A stretch of 64,000 bases of DNA, taken from contig NZ_JACIFP010000001.1 in assembly GCF_014197435.1 (NCBI RefSeq), positions 2,604,001-2,668,000 of the forward strand. Reading direction: 5' to 3'. The notes below the pieces were generated by a model. The model did not search any database. It was not told where the DNA came from and saw only the letters and a program-made list of their open reading frames with translations. Shown piece by piece: positions 24,221 through 32,160 of this stretch. Each line of letters opens with the position of its first letter. Positions within the stretch are counted from its first letter, which is position 1. The position numbers and the translations under genes are program-made. The DNA comes from Gordonia humi (GTDB taxonomy: Bacteria > Actinomycetota > Actinomycetes > Mycobacteriales > Mycobacteriaceae).

Positions 24221-26008
24221 TCATGTGTACAGGTCCGCGATCGCCTGCTTGTACGAATCGTGGATGACGTTCCGCTTGAGCTTCAAAGTCGGTGTCAGCT
24301 CCCCGGTCTCGATGGTGAAGTCGGTGTCCAGGACAGAGTACTTCTTGATCGCCTCGGCGTTCGAGACGGTCGCATTGGCGTCGGCGACGGCCTTGTCGAG
24401 TTCGGCGCGCACGTCGGGGTTGGAGGTGAGCTCGGAGATCGGGGTGTCCGTCGGGAGTCCGTGGCGCTCCAGCCATCCGGGAACGGCTTCCGCATCGAGG
24501 GTGATCAGTGCCGCGATGAACGGCTTCTGATCTCCGACGACCAGACACTGGCTCACCAGCGGGTGGGCACGGATCGTGTCCTCGAGTTGAGCGGGTGAGA
24601 CGTTCTTGCCGCCCGCGGTGACGATGAGTTCCTTCTTGCGGCCGGTGATGAACAGGTAGCCGTCCTCGAGGCGGCCGATGTCGCCGGTGTGGAACCAGCC
24701 GTCGCGGATCGCGTCGGCGGTGGCGTCCGGGTTCTGCCAGTAGCCGGAGAACACCATGCCGCCCCTGAGGAGGATCTCGCCGTCGTCGGCGATCTTGACG
24801 GTGACTCCCGGCACCGGTCGGCCGACCGAGCCGATCCGGCTGTGTTCCTCGTTGTTGGCGGTCACCGCGGCCGTCGTCTCGGACAGTCCGTAACCCTCGT
24901 ACACGGGGACTCCCGCGCCGCGGAAGAAGTGGCCGAGGCGGTCGCCGAGCGGCGCGCCGCCGGAGATGGCGCCCTCGCAGTGACCGCCGAGCGCCTCGCG
25001 CAGCTTGCGATACACCAGCTTGTCGAAGATCGTGTGCTTGACCGTCAACACGAGTCCGGCGCCGCCGCTCTCGGTGGCGCGGCTGTAGGCGATCGCGGTG
25101 TCGACCGCCTTGGCGAAGATCGCGCCCTTGCCGCCGTCGATCGCCTTCTGCTCGGCGGTGTTGAACACCTTCTCGAACACGCGCGGCACCGACAGCACGT
25201 AGTTCGGCTTGAACACGGCGAGGTCGGCGACGAGGTTCGGGATGTCGTTGGTGTGGCCGAGCACCACACCGTTCTCGACGCAGGCGACGGCCACGACGCG
25301 CGCGAACACGTGCGCGAGCGGTAGGAACAGGAGAGTCGTCTTGCCCTCCGCCATACCGCTGCCGACGGCCTCGGCGGTCGCCGCGACCTCGTCGAGGAAG
25401 TTCTCGTGCGTCAGCACGACGCCCTTGGGGCGGCCGGTGGTGCCGGAGGTGTAGATCAGGGTGGCCGGGTCGGCGGCCTTCGCGGCGGCCTCGCGATCGT
25501 CGAGCGCGGAGTCGGGCACGTCGGCGCCGCGCTTGCGGAGCGCGTTGACGGCGCCGTCGTCGATGACCAGCGTCTCGCGCAGCGCCGAGGCGTTCGCGAT
25601 GACCTGCTGGTGCTTGCTGCGGTGCGCTGCGCTCTCGATGATCAGCAGCGACGACGCCGAGTCGGTGAGGATCCAGTCGACCTGATCGGGCGACGACGTG
25701 TCGTAGATGGCGACGGTGGTGGCCCCGGCACGCCAGATCGCGTAGTCGAGGACGCTCCACTCGTAACGGGTCGAGGAGAGCAGGGAGACGCGGTCGCCGG
25801 CGTTCACACCTGCCGCGATCAGACCCTTGGCGACGGCGTCGACCTCGTCGGCGAACTGTGCGGCGGTGACGGTGATCCAGTTGCCCGCGTCGGTGCGCCG
25901 CTTGAACAACGGGAGGGTGGGTCGCTGCGACCGGTACTGCTGAAGTCTCGTGATCGTCGTCGTGCTCGGGTCGACGGTCGTGATGGAGGGAGTGGTGTAC
26001 TCCTGCAT
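24221..26008 (-). CDS. fadD15: Long-chain fatty-acid-CoA ligase, FadD15-like
   Basis: Adenylate-forming enzyme of 595 residues that activates fatty acids to acyl-CoA. The AMP-binding motif YTSGTTGRPKG is at 186-196, with YEGYGLSETTAAV, DGWFHTGDIG and the C-terminal lysine loop TGRKKELIVTAGGKNV further on. By eye it resembles M. tuberculosis FadD15 (Rv2187) closely. ATG 26008 (MQEYTTPSIT) is preferred; the frame is open to 26071. It heads an operon with the OpgC-like and lyase genes and diverges from the DEAD-box helicase. Confidence 0.93.
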   Translation of the reverse strand: MQEYTTPSITTVDPSTTTITRLQQYRSQRPTLPLFKRRTDAGNWITVTAAQFADEVDAVAKGLIAAGVNAGDRVSLLSSTRYEWSVLDYAIWRAGATTVAIYDTSSPDQVDWILTDSASSLLIIESAAHRSKHQQVIANASALRETLVIDDGAVNALRKRGADVPDSALDDREAAAKAADPATLIYTSGTTGRPKGVVLTHENFLDEVAATAEAVGSGMAEGKTTLLFLPLAHVFARVVAVACVENGVVLGHTNDIPNLVADLAVFKPNYVLSVPRVFEKVFNTAEQKAIDGGKGAIFAKAVDTAIAYSRATESGGAGLVLTVKHTIFDKLVYRKLREALGGHCEGAISGGAPLGDRLGHFFRGAGVPVYEGYGLSETTAAVTANNEEHSRIGSVGRPVPGVTVKIADDGEILLRGGMVFSGYWQNPDATADAIRDGWFHTGDIGRLEDGYLFITGRKKELIVTAGGKNVSPAQLEDTIRAHPLVSQCLVVGDQKPFIAALITLDAEAVPGWLERHGLPTDTPISELTSNPDVRAELDKAVADANATVSNAEAIKKYSVLDTDFTIETGELTPTLKLKRNVIHDSYKQAIADLYT

Positions 26009-26115
26009 CGTGGAAATCCCCTCAGACGTAAGCGGCGAGTCGGGTGACGGTGCCGGATATGTGAGTCGCACAGTACCAGTTGCCTGGTGAGGGGTGTCAC
26101 AGGCCGTATTCGGGG

Positions 26116-26121
26116 TAGGAT
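26116..26121 (+). promoter_or_regulatory. Putative leaderless -10 for the helicase gene
   Basis: TAGGAT ends 9 bases before ATG 26131; no ribosome site is visible in between. Confidence 0.45.
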
Positions 26122-26130
26122 GTACAAGCG

Positions 26131-27918
26131 ATGACTACCGAAAACTCTGATACGGCCGCCTCTGATTCTGCGGACGGTTCTGCTTCTGTCACCACGTTCG
26201 ACGACTTCGACATCGACGACCGTGTCCGCGCGGCCCTCGACGAGGTCGGATACGAGACCCCGTCGCCGATCCAGGCGGCGACCATTCCTCCCCTCATGGA
26301 CGGCCGCGACGTCGTCGGCCTGGCCCAGACCGGAACCGGCAAGACCGCGGCGTTCGCCATCCCGGTCCTGTCACGACTGAACACCGCTGCGCGCAAGCCG
26401 CAGGCGCTCGTGCTGGCCCCGACCCGCGAACTCGCCCTCCAGGTGTCCGAGGCGTTCGGCCGATACGCCAGCAAGATGCCCGAGGTCAAGGTGCTGCCGA
26501 TCTACGGCGGTCAGAGCTACGGAGTCCAGCTGTCGGGCCTGCGACGCGGCGCCCAGGTGATCGTCGGCACGCCCGGTCGCATCATCGACCACCTCGACAA
26601 GGGCACCCTCGACTTGTCCGAGCTCGAGTTCCTGGTGCTCGACGAGGCCGACGAGATGCTCACGATGGGTTTCGCCGAGGACGTCGAGCGCATCCTGGCC
26701 GATACGCCCGACCGCAAGCAGGTCGCGCTGTTCTCGGCGACGATGCCCGCATCGATCGGCCGGCTGGCGCGCAAGTACCTGAACGACCCGAAGGAGGTGA
26801 CGGTCAAGGCCAAGACCGCCACCGCGCAGAACATCACGCAGAAGTACCTGCAGGTGTCGCACCATCGGAAGCTCGACGCGCTGACCCGCGTGCTCGAGGT
26901 GGAGCAGTTCGACGGCATGATCATGTTCGTCCGCACCAAGTCGGCCACCGAGGAACTCGCGGAGAAGCTGCGCGCGCGCGGTCTGTCCGCCATGGCGATC
27001 AACGGCGACATGGTGCAGGCCCAGCGTGAGCGGACCATCAACCAGCTCAAAGACGGTTCGGTCGACGTCCTCGTCGCCACCGACGTCGCCGCCCGCGGTC
27101 TCGACGTGGACCGCATCTCGCACGTCGTGAACTACGACATCCCGCACGACGTCGAGTCGTATGTGCACCGCATCGGCCGCACCGGTCGCGCCGGTCGTTC
27201 GGGTACGGCACTGCTGTTCGTCTCGCCGCGCGAGCGTCACCTGCTTCGCTCCATCGAGCGGCACACGCGTCAGCAGCTCGAGGAGATCGACCTGCCGAGC
27301 GCCGACGACGTCAACGCCCAGCGCGTGCTCAAGTTCGCCGACTCGATCACCGCTAACCTCGGCTCGGACCACCTGGACATGTTCCGCGGTCTCGTGGAGA
27401 ACTACGCCCGCGAGAACGATGTGACCATGGCCGACATCGCGGCTGCGCTCGCGTTGGAGACCCGCGACGGCGGATTCCTGATGGCGCCGGATCCGCCCGC
27501 CGGGCAGCGTCGCGAGCGCAACGACCGCGAGAACCGCGACCGGGACCGCCGTCCGCGCGGCGGAGGCGACTTCGCCACCTACCGCATCGCGGTGGGCCGC
27601 AAGCACAAGGTGTCTCCGGGTGCGATCGTCGGTGCGATCGCCAACGAGGGCGGCCTGACGCGCGGCGACTTCGGCAACATCAGCATCCGCGACGACTTCT
27701 CGCTCGTCGAACTGCCGAACGATCTCGACGCGGAGACCCTCAACCTGCTCAAGCACACGCGGATCGGTAAGAACCCGATCGACCTGCGCCCGGACCTGGG
27801 TGCGCCGCGCGGTCGCGGCGGCAACAAGTACAACAAGCGCGACGGCTACAACAAGCGCGGCGGCGACTCGTGGGGCGGCAAGCGCCCGCCTCGCGTCGCG
27901 GGCCGCGGTCGCGGCTAG
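26131..27918 (+). CDS. deaD: DEAD-box RNA helicase DeaD/CsdA
   Basis: RNA helicase of 595 residues for ribosome assembly and RNA turnover. The Q motif includes PSPIQ48, Walker A is AQTGTGKT (65-72), DEAD is 171-174 and SAT follows; the second domain ends HRIGRTGRAGRSG. A DbpA-type RNA-binding domain (about 483-555, YRIAVGRKHKVSPG) precedes a basic tail with repeated YNKR and RGRG groups. This matches the long DeaD class. It is monocistronic, divergent from fadD15 and followed by a hairpin. Confidence 0.95.
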   Translation: MTTENSDTAASDSADGSASVTTFDDFDIDDRVRAALDEVGYETPSPIQAATIPPLMDGRDVVGLAQTGTGKTAAFAIPVLSRLNTAARKPQALVLAPTRELALQVSEAFGRYASKMPEVKVLPIYGGQSYGVQLSGLRRGAQVIVGTPGRIIDHLDKGTLDLSELEFLVLDEADEMLTMGFAEDVERILADTPDRKQVALFSATMPASIGRLARKYLNDPKEVTVKAKTATAQNITQKYLQVSHHRKLDALTRVLEVEQFDGMIMFVRTKSATEELAEKLRARGLSAMAINGDMVQAQRERTINQLKDGSVDVLVATDVAARGLDVDRISHVVNYDIPHDVESYVHRIGRTGRAGRSGTALLFVSPRERHLLRSIERHTRQQLEEIDLPSADDVNAQRVLKFADSITANLGSDHLDMFRGLVENYARENDVTMADIAAALALETRDGGFLMAPDPPAGQRRERNDRENRDRDRRPRGGGDFATYRIAVGRKHKVSPGAIVGAIANEGGLTRGDFGNISIRDDFSLVELPNDLDAETLNLLKHTRIGKNPIDLRPDLGAPRGRGGNKYNKRDGYNKRGGDSWGGKRPPRVAGRGRG

Positions 27919-27932
27919 GCCAGACCGCGAAC

Positions 27933-27977
27933 AAGCGTGCAGATCGTGACCCGTCCGGGGTCACGATCCGCACGCTT
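27933..27977. terminator. Terminator hairpin between deaD and a TetR gene
   Basis: AAGCGTGC pairs with GCACGCTT and GATCGTGACCC pairs with GGGTCACGATC, separated by one A/C mismatch, with a 4-5 base loop. It is followed by CTTCGTTTCG. The genes converge, so it probably acts in both directions. Confidence 0.8.
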
Positions 27978-28001
27978 CTTCGTTTCGTGGTGCGAGCGGA
28001 G

Positions 28002-28595
28002 CTAGTGGTCGCCGTCGACGATTCGCTGCAGCTGTGGCGCGTACAGTGCGATGATCTCGTCGCGTGTCATCTCGGTGAACAGAGGCACCGCGACGAGGTA
28101 GCGCAGCGTCGCCACGCCGAAGAGGACGGTGAGGAGACTGCGCGCCGAATCCAGTGACACGTCCGCCGTCTCGGCGATGAGCGGCACCATCTGCGACGAT
28201 GCGAACTCGCCGTAGGCGTTCGACCTGCTCTCGTCGTTGACCACCGATCGCAGCATCCCCTGCATGGCGCTGCCGGTCTCCGGGCCCTCCCACGTCGCGG
28301 TGAACTCCGTGATCAGATTGCGCCCGAGTGCTTCCCGTGGCCCCGCCGTAGCGCGACGGACTTGATCGGCCGGGTCGACGGGGACCTCCATCGCGGCGAC
28401 GAACAGCCCGTGCTTGCTGCCGAAGTAGTAGGGGACCAGGGCGACGTCGACACCAGCCTCGGTAGCCACCGCGCGCATCGACGTGTTCTTGAATCCGTTG
28501 CGGCCGAACAGCTTCTGTGAGGCACGCAGAATGTCGTCGCGGGTCGTCGAATCGCCCGAGCGGCGTCCGGCCCTGCGGGGTGCTGTCTGCGGCAT
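28002..28595 (-). CDS. TetR-family repressor of the adjacent membrane gene
   Basis: Regulator of 197 residues with the helix-turn-helix SMRAVATEAGVDVALVPYYF (about 39-58) and a C-terminal domain of the tetracycline-repressor-like type. It diverges from the membrane gene at 28694. Two matching TCAAC-N4-GTTGA sites lie in the 98-base gap, which supports autoregulation and control of the neighbour. The ligand is unknown, and such pairs usually respond to a toxic small molecule. Confidence 0.9.
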   Translation of the reverse strand: MPQTAPRRAGRRSGDSTTRDDILRASQKLFGRNGFKNTSMRAVATEAGVDVALVPYYFGSKHGLFVAAMEVPVDPADQVRRATAGPREALGRNLITEFTATWEGPETGSAMQGMLRSVVNDESRSNAYGEFASSQMVPLIAETADVSLDSARSLLTVLFGVATLRYLVAVPLFTEMTRDEIIALYAPQLQRIVDGDH

Positions 28596-28615
28596 GCGAC
28601 CAGTCTAGCGTTAAT

Positions 28616-28629
28616 TCAACGAATGTTGA
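28616..28629. promoter_or_regulatory. TetR operator, site 1
   Basis: TCAAC-GAAT-GTTGA, perfect 5-bp arms, 20 bases upstream of the TetR start. Site 2 has the same arms and spacing, 45 bases away centre to centre. Confidence 0.75.
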
Positions 28630-28660
28630 CTAATGGGTCCGGCCGTCCGTACCGTGTGTA

Positions 28661-28674
28661 TCAACAAACGTTGA
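28661..28674. promoter_or_regulatory. TetR operator, site 2
   Basis: TCAAC-AAAC-GTTGA, same form as site 1, 19 bases before the ATG of the membrane gene and just upstream of its GGAGG ribosome site. Confidence 0.75.
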
Positions 28675-28693
28675 ATTATCTCGGAGGTCCTCC

Positions 28694-29677
28694 ATGTCGG
28701 CGACGACGCGCAAGCTCGCGGGGGTGATCGTCGGTCTGGCGATCGTCATCCCGCTGATCCTGCTCCTGTTCATCTCACCCGCGTCCAAGGGGACTCCGCA
28801 CGATCTGCCGATCGGAGTGGTCGGTCCGCAGACCGTCGCCGACCAGGTGGCACGGACTCTGGACCAGCGCGAGCCCGGCGCCTTCGACGTCTGGGCCTTC
28901 GACTCGGTCGACGCGCTGACCGATGCGGCGTCGAACCGCGACGTCTACGGCGGTTTCGTCGTCGGACCCGAACCGCAGACGGTGATCGCGACGGGCGCCA
29001 GTCCCGCGGTGGCCACGACGCTCACCCAGATCGGTGCGGGGATGTCCGCGCAGGCGGGGGCGAACGCCGCCGTCGTCGACGTCGCGCCGCCGACCGACGG
29101 CGACCCCCGGGGCGCCGGATTCGGCTCGATGGTCATGCCGGTGTTCATGGCTGGTGCGGCCCTCGGTGCGGCTTCGGCGCTCGTCGGCCGTCGTCGCCGG
29201 GTGATCGCCGCCGTGCTCCCGATCGGCGCGCTCGCCGTGGCGGCCACCGCCATCGGCGTCGCGACCGCCGTCGGAGTGGTCGCCGGCTCCTTCGTACTCG
29301 AATGGATCGCGCTGGCGGCGGGCATCCTGGCCATCGCAGCACCCGTCGCGGGGGTCGTCGCGCTCGTCGGAACACCGGGCATCGGCATCGCGGCCCTGCT
29401 GTTCATGCTCGTCGGCATGCCGCTCGCCGGCATCTCCGCACCGCCCGAGTTCCTCCCGTGGATCTGGGGCGACCTCGGACAGCTTCTGCCGCTCGGGGCC
29501 ACCGGCACCGCGATCCGCGGCGCGGCGTTCTTCGACGGCGCGGGTTCCCTCGCCGCGTACCTCGTGCTCGCCGTATGGGTCGCGATCGGCTATCTGCTGC
29601 TGCTTCCGAAACGAGCAACGGCCCCCGAAACCGACGTCGACCTCGACGAGCACGCCGAGGTCCTCGCACCGGTATAG
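28694..29677 (+). CDS. ABC-2-like membrane transport protein
   Basis: Membrane protein of 327 residues. One N-terminal membrane segment (VIVGLAIVIPLILLLFIS, about 11-28) is followed by an extracytoplasmic domain of about 115 residues, then five or six C-terminal segments. This topology is that of the ABC-2/YhgE-Pip/DUF3533-type permeases. No ATPase is encoded beside it. It is the likely target of the divergent TetR and so a candidate efflux component. GGAGG lies before ATG 28694. Confidence 0.75.
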   Translation: MSATTRKLAGVIVGLAIVIPLILLLFISPASKGTPHDLPIGVVGPQTVADQVARTLDQREPGAFDVWAFDSVDALTDAASNRDVYGGFVVGPEPQTVIATGASPAVATTLTQIGAGMSAQAGANAAVVDVAPPTDGDPRGAGFGSMVMPVFMAGAALGAASALVGRRRRVIAAVLPIGALAVAATAIGVATAVGVVAGSFVLEWIALAAGILAIAAPVAGVVALVGTPGIGIAALLFMLVGMPLAGISAPPEFLPWIWGDLGQLLPLGATGTAIRGAAFFDGAGSLAAYLVLAVWVAIGYLLLLPKRATAPETDVDLDEHAEVLAPV

Positions 29678-29689
29678 GCCGTCGGTGGT

Positions 29690-29737
29690 TCAGGCGATCA
29701 GCGGCTCAAGCGATCAGCGACTCAGGCGATCAGCGCG
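29690..29737. repeat. Three tandem 16-bp units at the sirtuin stop codon
   Basis: Units starting at 29690, 29706 and 29722 share TCARGCGATCAGCG. The third unit contains the last codons and stop of the sirtuin gene (minus strand); the other two repeat the same string, stop included, just downstream. Confidence 0.75.
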
Positions 29738-30444
29738 GGGAGCATCTGCGCCGCACCGCCGTCGAGGCGGACCGTCGCGAATCGTGTGACGGCCGATTCG
29801 GCGGGATTCACCTCGATCACCGGAGCGCCGCGCGCCGCGACGCGTTCGGGCAGTTCGGCTGCCGGGTACACCACGCCCGTCGTCCCGACGACGATCATCA
29901 GATCGGCGTCGGCCACGGCGGTCTCGGCGCGGCTCCAGGCGTCGGCGGGCAGCATCTCGCCGAACCACACCACTCCCGGCCGGATCGATCCGCCGCACAG
30001 CTCGCAGCGCGGGCGGGGTGCGGCGAGTGCCACATCGGGGGACTCGCGGCGCCCGCAGTCGGCGCAGCGCGGAGCGAACAGGCTGCCGTGCAGATGGCTC
30101 GTGACGTCGCTGCCCGCGCGTTCGTGGAGGTCGTCGACATTCTGGGTGACCACCTGGACCTCGATGCGCTCGGCGAGTGCGGCGACGGCCCGATGGCCGG
30201 CGTTCGGCGTCACCTCGCGGACGTTCGCCGCGCGGTCGGCGTACCACGCCCACACCAGATCGGGGTCGGCCGCCCAACCATCCGGGGAGGCGAGCGTCGC
30301 CGGATCGTGCGTCGACCACATCCCGGTCAACGCGTCGCGGAACGTCGGCACGCCGCTCTCGGCCGACATCCCGGCACCGGTGAAGACGACGGCTCGCGTC
30401 GCCTCGGCGAGGAGTGAACGAGCCTGTGCGAGTTCGGTGCTCAT
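29722..30444 (-). CDS. cobB: NAD-dependent protein deacylase (sirtuin, desuccinylase class)
   Basis: Sirtuin of 240 residues that removes acyl groups from protein lysines with NAD. The NAD site is GAGMSAESGVPTFRD, TQNVDDLH follows, the catalytic histidine is H119 (HLHGS), and the zinc cysteines are C127, C130, C147 and C150. Y68 and R71 in WYADR form the YxxR pair found in SIRT5 and CobB, which recognises acidic acyl groups, so desuccinylation or demalonylation is likely. ATG 30444 overlaps the HIT-protein stop (ATGA). Confidence 0.93.
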   Translation of the reverse strand: MSTELAQARSLLAEATRAVVFTGAGMSAESGVPTFRDALTGMWSTHDPATLASPDGWAADPDLVWAWYADRAANVREVTPNAGHRAVAALAERIEVQVVTQNVDDLHERAGSDVTSHLHGSLFAPRCADCGRRESPDVALAAPRPRCELCGGSIRPGVVWFGEMLPADAWSRAETAVADADLMIVVGTTGVVYPAAELPERVAARGAPVIEVNPAESAVTRFATVRLDGGAAQMLPALIA

Positions 30445-30872
30445 CGCTGAACTCCGATCAACTCGCGCAACTGCGCCGCGGTCTCGGCGAGGTCTCCGGG
30501 GCGTCGGGTCAGGAATCCTTTCGCGAAGCTCAGCTTGTCCCCGGACCGGCGGGGCACCACGTGCACGTGCGTGTGGAACACGGTCTGCATCGCGGCGCGG
30601 CCGTCGTTCAACGCGAGATTGATCCCGTGGGCGCCGAACTCCGTCCCCTTCATGGCGTCGGCGACGCGCTGGGCGACCGACAGCAGGGGAGTGCCCAGGG
30701 CGGGATCCAGGTCGGACAGGCCGGCGGAATGTCGGCGAGGCACGACGAGAGTGTGCCCGCGTGCGATCGGCGCCCGATCGAGGAAGGCGACCACGTCGTC
30801 GTCGGAGTACACGAGGTGCGCCGGACCCGACCCGTTCACGATGTCGCAGAAGACGCATGCGTCGATGCTCAT
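30441..30872 (-). CDS. HIT-family nucleotide hydrolase
   Basis: Histidine-triad protein of 143 residues with H100-T-H102-V-H104-VV, the nucleotide hydrolase or transferase motif, and a CVFCD zinc-type pair at C6 and C9. Typical substrates are AMP-lysine or AMP-amides. It is translationally coupled to the sirtuin, another nucleotide-dependent enzyme; whether they work together is not known. TACGCT (30884-30879) ends 6 bases before its ATG, a leaderless pattern. Confidence 0.9.
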   Translation of the reverse strand: MSIDACVFCDIVNGSGPAHLVYSDDDVVAFLDRAPIARGHTLVVPRRHSAGLSDLDPALGTPLLSVAQRVADAMKGTEFGAHGINLALNDGRAAMQTVFHTHVHVVPRRSGDKLSFAKGFLTRRPGDLAETAAQLRELIGVQR

Positions 30873-30902
30873 GGCTCGAGCGTATCGCCGACGGACGAGC
30901 GC

Positions 30903-30933
30903 GGCCCGGGGCCCTGTCGCGGGGTCCCGGGCC
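30903..30933. terminator. Hairpin between the DUF4189 and HIT genes
   Basis: GGCCCGGG pairs with CCCGGGCC, and inner G/C bases extend the stem with one mismatch. It sits 18 bases past the stop of the DUF4189 gene, so it most likely ends that transcript. Confidence 0.6.
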
Positions 30934-30950
30934 GGCGGGGAGCAGGTGGA

Positions 30951-31340
30951 TCAGCTGTGACCGCTGGTGCACACCCAGTCGTAGATGTAGCCGCCGCCCG
31001 CGTTGTACCGTGCCTGCGCCTCGGCGTCGTACAGGTTCGACGCGCTGCCGAAGCCCCAGTAGCTCGGAGAACTGGCGATGGCGCCGCAACCGTCGGCGAA
31101 CCAGCTGACGACCTTGCAGTCGCTCTGGTAGCAGACGTTCATCGCGGCGCTCTGCGCCTGAGACGAGTTCGGGTAGTCCCAGGCGCGTCCGGTGGCGCCG
31201 GTGCTCGGCGAGAACGCGATGGCTCCGAAATAGGTGGCGGCGTGGGCCGGAGCGGGTGCGACGGCGGCCGGAACGACGACGGCCGACCCGACCCCGAGGG
31301 CGATCAGACCCGCAGTGACGATGCGTGCGCGAATACTCAT
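30951..31340 (-). CDS. Secreted DUF4189 protein
   Basis: Exported protein of 129 residues. The N-terminus MSIRARIVTAGLIALGVGSA with a following VAPAPAHAA is a classical Sec signal peptide, cut after AHA at about residue 34. The mature part has the DUF4189 pattern ATYFGAIAFSP, with four cysteines (NVCYQSDCK, DGCGAI, WVCTSG) likely in two disulphides. Function unknown. It follows the LprG-like lipoprotein by 28 bases on the same strand, so both cell-envelope proteins may share a message. Confidence 0.85.
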   Translation of the reverse strand: MSIRARIVTAGLIALGVGSAVVVPAAVAPAPAHAATYFGAIAFSPSTGATGRAWDYPNSSQAQSAAMNVCYQSDCKVVSWFADGCGAIASSPSYWGFGSASNLYDAEAQARYNAGGGYIYDWVCTSGHS

Positions 31341-31368
31341 GATGTTTCTCCTGGTCGGAACGGCCGGC

Positions 31369-32160
31369 TCAATTGGCCTTCTCGCGGGTGGGCTGTCCGG
31401 ACGTCGGCGCGTCCGGCTTCTCGGTCGGCGCCTCGATGGTCTTCGGTTTGACGACGTCGACCTTCTCGTTCCACTTGTCGAGGTCGATTGTGACGGTGAC
31501 GTCGTCGGCGGGGCTCACGAGGACGCGTGCCACCTCGTCGCCGTCCTTGGCGATCCAGACGGTCGCGTCGTACGAGGCCTCGGCGGCCTTGCCGCCGGGC
31601 GCGGTCGAAGTGATCGCCGCCAGCGTCTCTCCGGTCACCGTGCCGGTGATCTTGGTGGCCTCCACGCCGTTGACGGTCTCGTCGCCGTCGGCGGTGGCGC
31701 CCTCGACGTTGCGGAGGATGTTCGGCACGCCCTTCTCTGGGTCGAGGATCTTCGACACGTCGTAGATCGAGCGACCGTCGCCGTAGTCCTGGAATCCCTG
31801 GTCGTCGATGTTCGCGTACAGCCTGCCGTCGATGTACACGAAAGGCGCCTGGACCGTGGTCCCGCCCATGTTGAGGGTGGTGGTGCCCTTGCCCTCGAGT
31901 TGCGGCTCGGTCTCGATGTCGGCGTCGACCTTCGTCGCGTTGAGGCTCTGGATGGCGCCGTCGACAGTCATCACCACGTGCGCGCCGGTCAGCTCCTCGG
32001 TGGCCGTCGCGGCCGCGTCGAGGGCCGACTTCGCGGTCGAGTCCGACGTCGTCGGCGCGTTCTCGCCCCCGTCGTCGTTGTCGGAGCATCCGGTCAAGAC
32101 CATCGCGGCCGCGATCGCGGCGGCGGCGCCGCTCACGACCAGTCGGTGGGAACGGTTCAT
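31369..32160 (-). CDS. lprG: LprG/LppX-family lipoprotein
   Basis: Lipoprotein of 263 residues. The signal peptide ends in the lipobox LTGC (about residues 22-25). The mature domain has the LppX_LprAFG fold signature (LTGAHVVMTVDG, YIDGRLYANIDD, ATKITGTVTGET). Family members carry triacylated lipids and lipoarabinomannan precursors across the periplasm. In M. tuberculosis lprG is followed by the transporter gene p55; here the next gene is DUF4189. ATG 32160 is used because it begins the signal peptide. Confidence 0.9.
   Translation of the reverse strand: MNRSHRLVVSGAAAAIAAAMVLTGCSDNDDGGENAPTTSDSTAKSALDAAATATEELTGAHVVMTVDGAIQSLNATKVDADIETEPQLEGKGTTTLNMGGTTVQAPFVYIDGRLYANIDDQGFQDYGDGRSIYDVSKILDPEKGVPNILRNVEGATADGDETVNGVEATKITGTVTGETLAAITSTAPGGKAAEASYDATVWIAKDGDEVARVLVSPADDVTVTIDLDKWNEKVDVVKPKTIEAPTEKPDAPTSGQPTREKAN

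Noticed and set aside
29690..29737. Three tandem units as a CRISPR-like array
   Set aside because: The units adjoin directly, with no spacers and a 16-base period, so this is a simple tandem repeat.
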